Shown here: piece by piece, positions 32,658 through 35,249 of the stretch
Layout of the letters: every line of letters begins with the position of its first letter
Position numbering within the stretch: position 1 is the stretch's first letter
Origin: Peptococcaceae bacterium BRH_c23
Lineage (GTDB): Bacteria; Bacillota_B; Desulfitobacteriia; Desulfitobacteriales; Desulfitobacteriaceae
Reading direction: 5' to 3'
NCBI GenBank assembly: GCA_000961805.1
Contig: LADV01000255.1
Span: 1-35,249, forward strand
DNA length: 35,249 bases
Made by a program: the position numbers and the translations under genes
Notes under the pieces: model-generated
What the model was told of the DNA's origin: nothing
The model's database searches: none
The model's input: the letters and a program-made list of their open reading frames with translations, nothing else

Positions 32658-33020
32658 TTACTTCAACGCCTTCGTGACAGCCTCAACCACACGTTCTGCT
32701 TGGAAAGGCTTCACTACAAAATCTTTGGCCCCAGACTGAATCGCTTCAATAACCATGGATTGTTGGCCCATGGCACTACACATAATAATACGGGCCTTGG
32801 AATCCTGTTTGCGAATCTCTTTGACTGCTTGAAGTCCATCCATTTCTGGCATTGTAATATCCATGATCGTCAAGTTCGGTTGCAAGTCTCGATATTTTTC
32901 AACCGCCAAGGCCCCATTTTCTGCTTCACCAATTACGGTAAAACCATTTTTCGTCAAAATATCCTTCAACATCATACGCATAAACGCGGCATCATCAACA
33001 ATCATTATCGTAGCGCTCAC
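32658..33020 (-). CDS. cheY: Chemotaxis response regulator CheY
   Basis: This is a single receiver domain of 120 residues. The acidic pair Asp9/Asp10 (MIVDDAAFMR), the phosphoacceptor Asp54 (TIMDITMPEMDG), the conserved switch Ser in IIMCSAMGQQ and the Lys in DFVVKPF are all present. Phospho-CheY binds FliM and FliY. The start is GTG with GGAGG eight bases upstream, 14 bases after the fliY stop. CheC and FliY encoded nearby are its expected phosphatases. Confidence 0.95.
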   Translation of the reverse strand: MSATIMIVDDAAFMRMMLKDILTKNGFTVIGEAENGALAVEKYRDLQPNLTIMDITMPEMDGLQAVKEIRKQDSKARIIMCSAMGQQSMVIEAIQSGAKDFVVKPFQAERVVEAVTKALK

Positions 33021-33034
33021 TCAGATTTCCTCCT

Positions 33035-34249
33035 CTATTTCAGCGAATTCATTCGTTCCATGGGATGCACAATGTCAGTAATTCGGATTCCAAATGTTTC
33101 GTTAACGACAACCACTTCACACTTAGCGATTAACTTGCCATTAACAATCATATCCACCGATTCGCCCGCCAGGCGATCCAATTCAATAACCGAGCCTGGA
33201 CCCATCTCTAAAATTTCCTTGATTGTTTTTTTGGCTCGCCCCAATTCTACGCTAATTTGCAACGGTACATCTAAAATCAAGTTAAGATTATCTGGCTGTG
33301 TCGGCGGTTGGCCTGGTTGAAGAGGTGCAAACTGAGCCGGTTGCACGAGTGTCTGTGCTCTTCCTTGAGTATTAGATTGGGGCATCCCATAAGTCGGGGT
33401 GTCTATGACCTGAGAATAGGGTGGCATTTCATAGGCCGGTGGTGGAGTCGAATGCGGAGCTTGATAGGAGTACGATGTCGACGATGGGGCTGGGGTTGGA
33501 GTTGGCGTTGGCGTTAGAGCCGGAGTCGGAGCAGAAGTTGGTTTAGAACCTCCACTCATTGCTTCCATTAGCTTGTTGACCATCCCTATTGCTACACTGA
33601 GCGGGATTACCTGAATAAGAATACTGTCAATGACCTCTTCAACAACCATTCGGAAAGAAATCCGTACAAGAGGCTCATTTGGATTAAGGAAGTCCTGAAG
33701 AATATCACGCCCAGATGAGAAATCATTGAGCACCATATTCGGAGGCGTTATGTCGACCATGGCATTGAACATGGTGGACATGGAAGTGGCGGCCGACCCC
33801 ATCATCTGATTCATCGCCTCAGAAATCCCACTTATTTGAAGCTCAGAAAGTTCTTTGGACGGATTTTTCCCGTCTCCTCCCATCATTAGGTCGACAATTA
33901 CTGAGCCATCTTGTTGGGAAAGAATCAGGAGGTTCGAACCCTCAATCCCTGCCTTATATTTAACATCACAAATCACGGAAGGGATCGGGTAATCCTCACG
34001 AATCTGTTCCGAGTTCGTAACGTCGACTTTAGGCGTGGTAATGTCCACTTTTTTGCCTAAAAGCTGAGATAATGTTGTGGCAGCTGTACCCATCGAGATA
34101 TTGGCAATTTCTCCCAGGGTATCCTTTTGTAGGTCATCAAGAAATTCTTGTACTGGAGGTGTCTCTGGTTCCGGTTCTGACTCCGGTTCCAGGGTACCAC
34201 GTAATAAGGCGTCAATCTCTTCCTGGGAAAGCATTCCATTAGCCATCAT
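33035..34249 (-). CDS. fliY: Flagellar switch protein FliY (CheC-FliN fusion)
   Basis: FliY is the Firmicute switch protein that combines CheY-P phosphatase and FliN. The product is about 404 residues from ATG 34249. It has an N-terminal CheY-binding-like LSQEEIDALLRG, then a CheC-like domain with two E-x-x-N type helices (LGEIANISMGTAATTLSQLL and SEAMNQMMGSAATSMSTMF). A ~75-residue Pro/Thr/Tyr-rich linker precedes the C-terminal FliN/SpoA domain (LDVPLQISVELGRAKKTIKE, then GSVIELDRLAGESVDMIVNG). The start behind GGAGGGG overlaps fliM by 11 bases; ATG 34246 is an alternative, and an upstream TTG in frame has no ribosome site. Confidence 0.94.
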   Translation of the reverse strand: MMANGMLSQEEIDALLRGTLEPESEPEPETPPVQEFLDDLQKDTLGEIANISMGTAATTLSQLLGKKVDITTPKVDVTNSEQIREDYPIPSVICDVKYKAGIEGSNLLILSQQDGSVIVDLMMGGDGKNPSKELSELQISGISEAMNQMMGSAATSMSTMFNAMVDITPPNMVLNDFSSGRDILQDFLNPNEPLVRISFRMVVEEVIDSILIQVIPLSVAIGMVNKLMEAMSGGSKPTSAPTPALTPTPTPTPAPSSTSYSYQAPHSTPPPAYEMPPYSQVIDTPTYGMPQSNTQGRAQTLVQPAQFAPLQPGQPPTQPDNLNLILDVPLQISVELGRAKKTIKEILEMGPGSVIELDRLAGESVDMIVNGKLIAKCEVVVVNETFGIRITDIVHPMERMNSLK

Positions 34250-35234
34250 GGTCCCCTCCTTCCTCAATTATTTCTGAAATCTGAACGGCTAGATGTTCCC
34301 CATGCAGCCCCGGAATGGACTTAAACTTCATGAACTCTCCCACAAAGATCGGTAACGGATCATTAACGGATTGGTTCAGCGGGATAACATCACCCTCTGT
34401 CAGATCTAAGAGATCCCGCACGAGAATCTCTGAATGGCCTAAAAATGCTATCATATCTACTTTGGCCCATTCGATCTTTTTCCGAATTGCTTGAACTTGT
34501 TCTGGAGAAGTAACCTTTGCTTTGGTAGAAAAAAGGAAAAACGTACTTAATTTATCTAAAATGGGTTCAAGAACCAAATAGGGCATACATAGATTAATCA
34601 TTCCTACCGCTTCGCCGATTCTAACTTCAAGAGTGATAAGAACGACCATTTCGTTAGGAGCCACAATTTGCGTAAACTGCGGATTAGTTTCCATTGCCAC
34701 AAATTGAGGTTTTAGTTCATACACTTCTGCCCAAGCCTCTTCAGAAATAGCGATCATGTGATTCAAACGGTTTTCAATAATTGTCTTTTCGATTTCTGTT
34801 AAATCTCGGTTCTTCTCCATTCCTTTTCCTTGCCCACCCAGAAGTCGATCCACTACAGCAAAGGTAAGCGAAGGGTTTACCTCGATCAATACCGTCCCTT
34901 CCAGTGGATTCAACGAGTAAAGGCCCAACACAGTAGGGTTTGGCAGAGAACGAATAAATTCATCATACGTGATTTGCTCAATCGAAAGGACACTGCTTTC
35001 CACAACAGAGTGTAGGTTTCCTGAAAAATAAGTGGTTAGTCCTCGGCAAAAATTCTCATGAATATTTTGGAGGGAGTGAATTTGATCCTTGGAAAACTTA
35101 TTAGGACGTTTAAAATCGTACACTCGAATTCGTTTTTGACTCTTAGTTACCTGGATCTCCTCAACGTCAACTTGCCCATCGGACAGTGCACTCAACAGAG
35201 CATCAATTTCAGCTTGGGACAAGACGTCTCCCAT
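34239..35234 (-). CDS. fliM: Flagellar motor switch protein FliM
   Basis: FliM forms the C ring and binds CheY-P. The product is about 331 residues. It has the N-terminal CheY-binding motif LSQAEIDALLSAL and the middle CheC-like domain with the IHENFCRGLTTYFSGNLHSV helix. The characteristic GTVLIEVNPSLTFAVVDRLL and GGQGK blocks follow, with INLCMPYLVLEPILDKLS. The C-terminal SpoA domain contains LDLTEGDVIPLNQSVNDPLP. ATG 35234 is chosen because GGGGGG lies five bases upstream; a TTG just before it is too close. It is the most upstream complete gene; fliL or other upstream genes lie outside the window. Confidence 0.95.
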   Translation of the reverse strand: MGDVLSQAEIDALLSALSDGQVDVEEIQVTKSQKRIRVYDFKRPNKFSKDQIHSLQNIHENFCRGLTTYFSGNLHSVVESSVLSIEQITYDEFIRSLPNPTVLGLYSLNPLEGTVLIEVNPSLTFAVVDRLLGGQGKGMEKNRDLTEIEKTIIENRLNHMIAISEEAWAEVYELKPQFVAMETNPQFTQIVAPNEMVVLITLEVRIGEAVGMINLCMPYLVLEPILDKLSTFFLFSTKAKVTSPEQVQAIRKKIEWAKVDMIAFLGHSEILVRDLLDLTEGDVIPLNQSVNDPLPIFVGEFMKFKSIPGLHGEHLAVQISEIIEEGGDHDG

Positions 35235-35249
35235 CAAATCCCCCCCTTC

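Noticed and set aside
32421..33320. 300-codon plus-strand open frame
   Set aside because: It is antisense to fliO, cheY and fliY, all of which have clear motifs and coupled starts; its product is basic and low-quality with no recognisable domain.

Overview
The window looks like the chromosome of a motile, low-to-mid G+C, anaerobic Firmicute, most likely a Peptococcaceae-type clostridium of the Desulfosporosinus/Desulfitobacterium kind. This is inferred from gene content, not from a database search. The pointers are a Firmicute-type fliY/cheC/cheD flagellar operon, FapA, an LCP-family enzyme, MecA, BshC, and selenocysteine genes with SelD itself a selenoprotein. Almost every gene is on the minus strand, so transcription runs from high to low coordinates. 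The one plus-strand gene is a small zinc-ribbon protein at 10129.

35.2-13.0 kb is one long flagellar/chemotaxis cluster. In transcription order it holds fliM, fliY, cheY, fliO, fliP, fliQ, fliR, flhB, flhA, flhF, flhG, a PilZ protein, cheC, cheD, an unknown two-helix membrane protein, sigD, fliK, flgD, flgE, a flgG-type gene, flgB, a flhO/flgF-type gene, cheW, a lytic transglycosylase and a secreted Ig-like protein. Many junctions overlap (TAATG, GTGA), as expected for translational coupling. Three junctions (fliQ/fliR, flhG/pilZ, unknown/sigD) are instead filled from stop codon to ribosome binding site by heptanucleotide repeat arrays. Each array ends in the same CATCGAT-N3-GGGGG leader followed by a TTG start. 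A candidate sigma-D promoter precedes fliK.

12.9-10.1 kb holds a tiny rubredoxin-like protein missed by ordinary ORF length cut-offs, a small membrane protein, a DUF362 di-[4Fe-4S] protein, mecA with its own extended -10 promoter and terminator, and the plus-strand zinc-ribbon gene. 9.9-6.9 kb holds selA and selD, separated by about 400 bp of gene-free DNA full of palindromes built on TTTGCGT/ACGCAAA. The selD reading frame appears truncated until an in-frame UGA in the motif KAG-U-GCKIG is read as selenocysteine; a hairpin sits just behind it. 6.9-2.0 kb holds bshC, an LCP-family cell-wall ligase gene and a fapA homologue, with intrinsic terminators after the last two.

The first 2 kb holds moeA. 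Immediately after its stop codon comes the left end of an IS200/IS605-type element: a highly structured RNA region of about 240 nt (a probable omega/HEARO RNA) and the start of iscB, whose PLMP and RuvC-I/arginine-rich-helix motifs are clear. The gene runs off the window edge. The expected guide segment of this RNA would be the last codons of moeA. This RNA-guided nuclease system and the heptamer arrays are the most interesting non-routine features.
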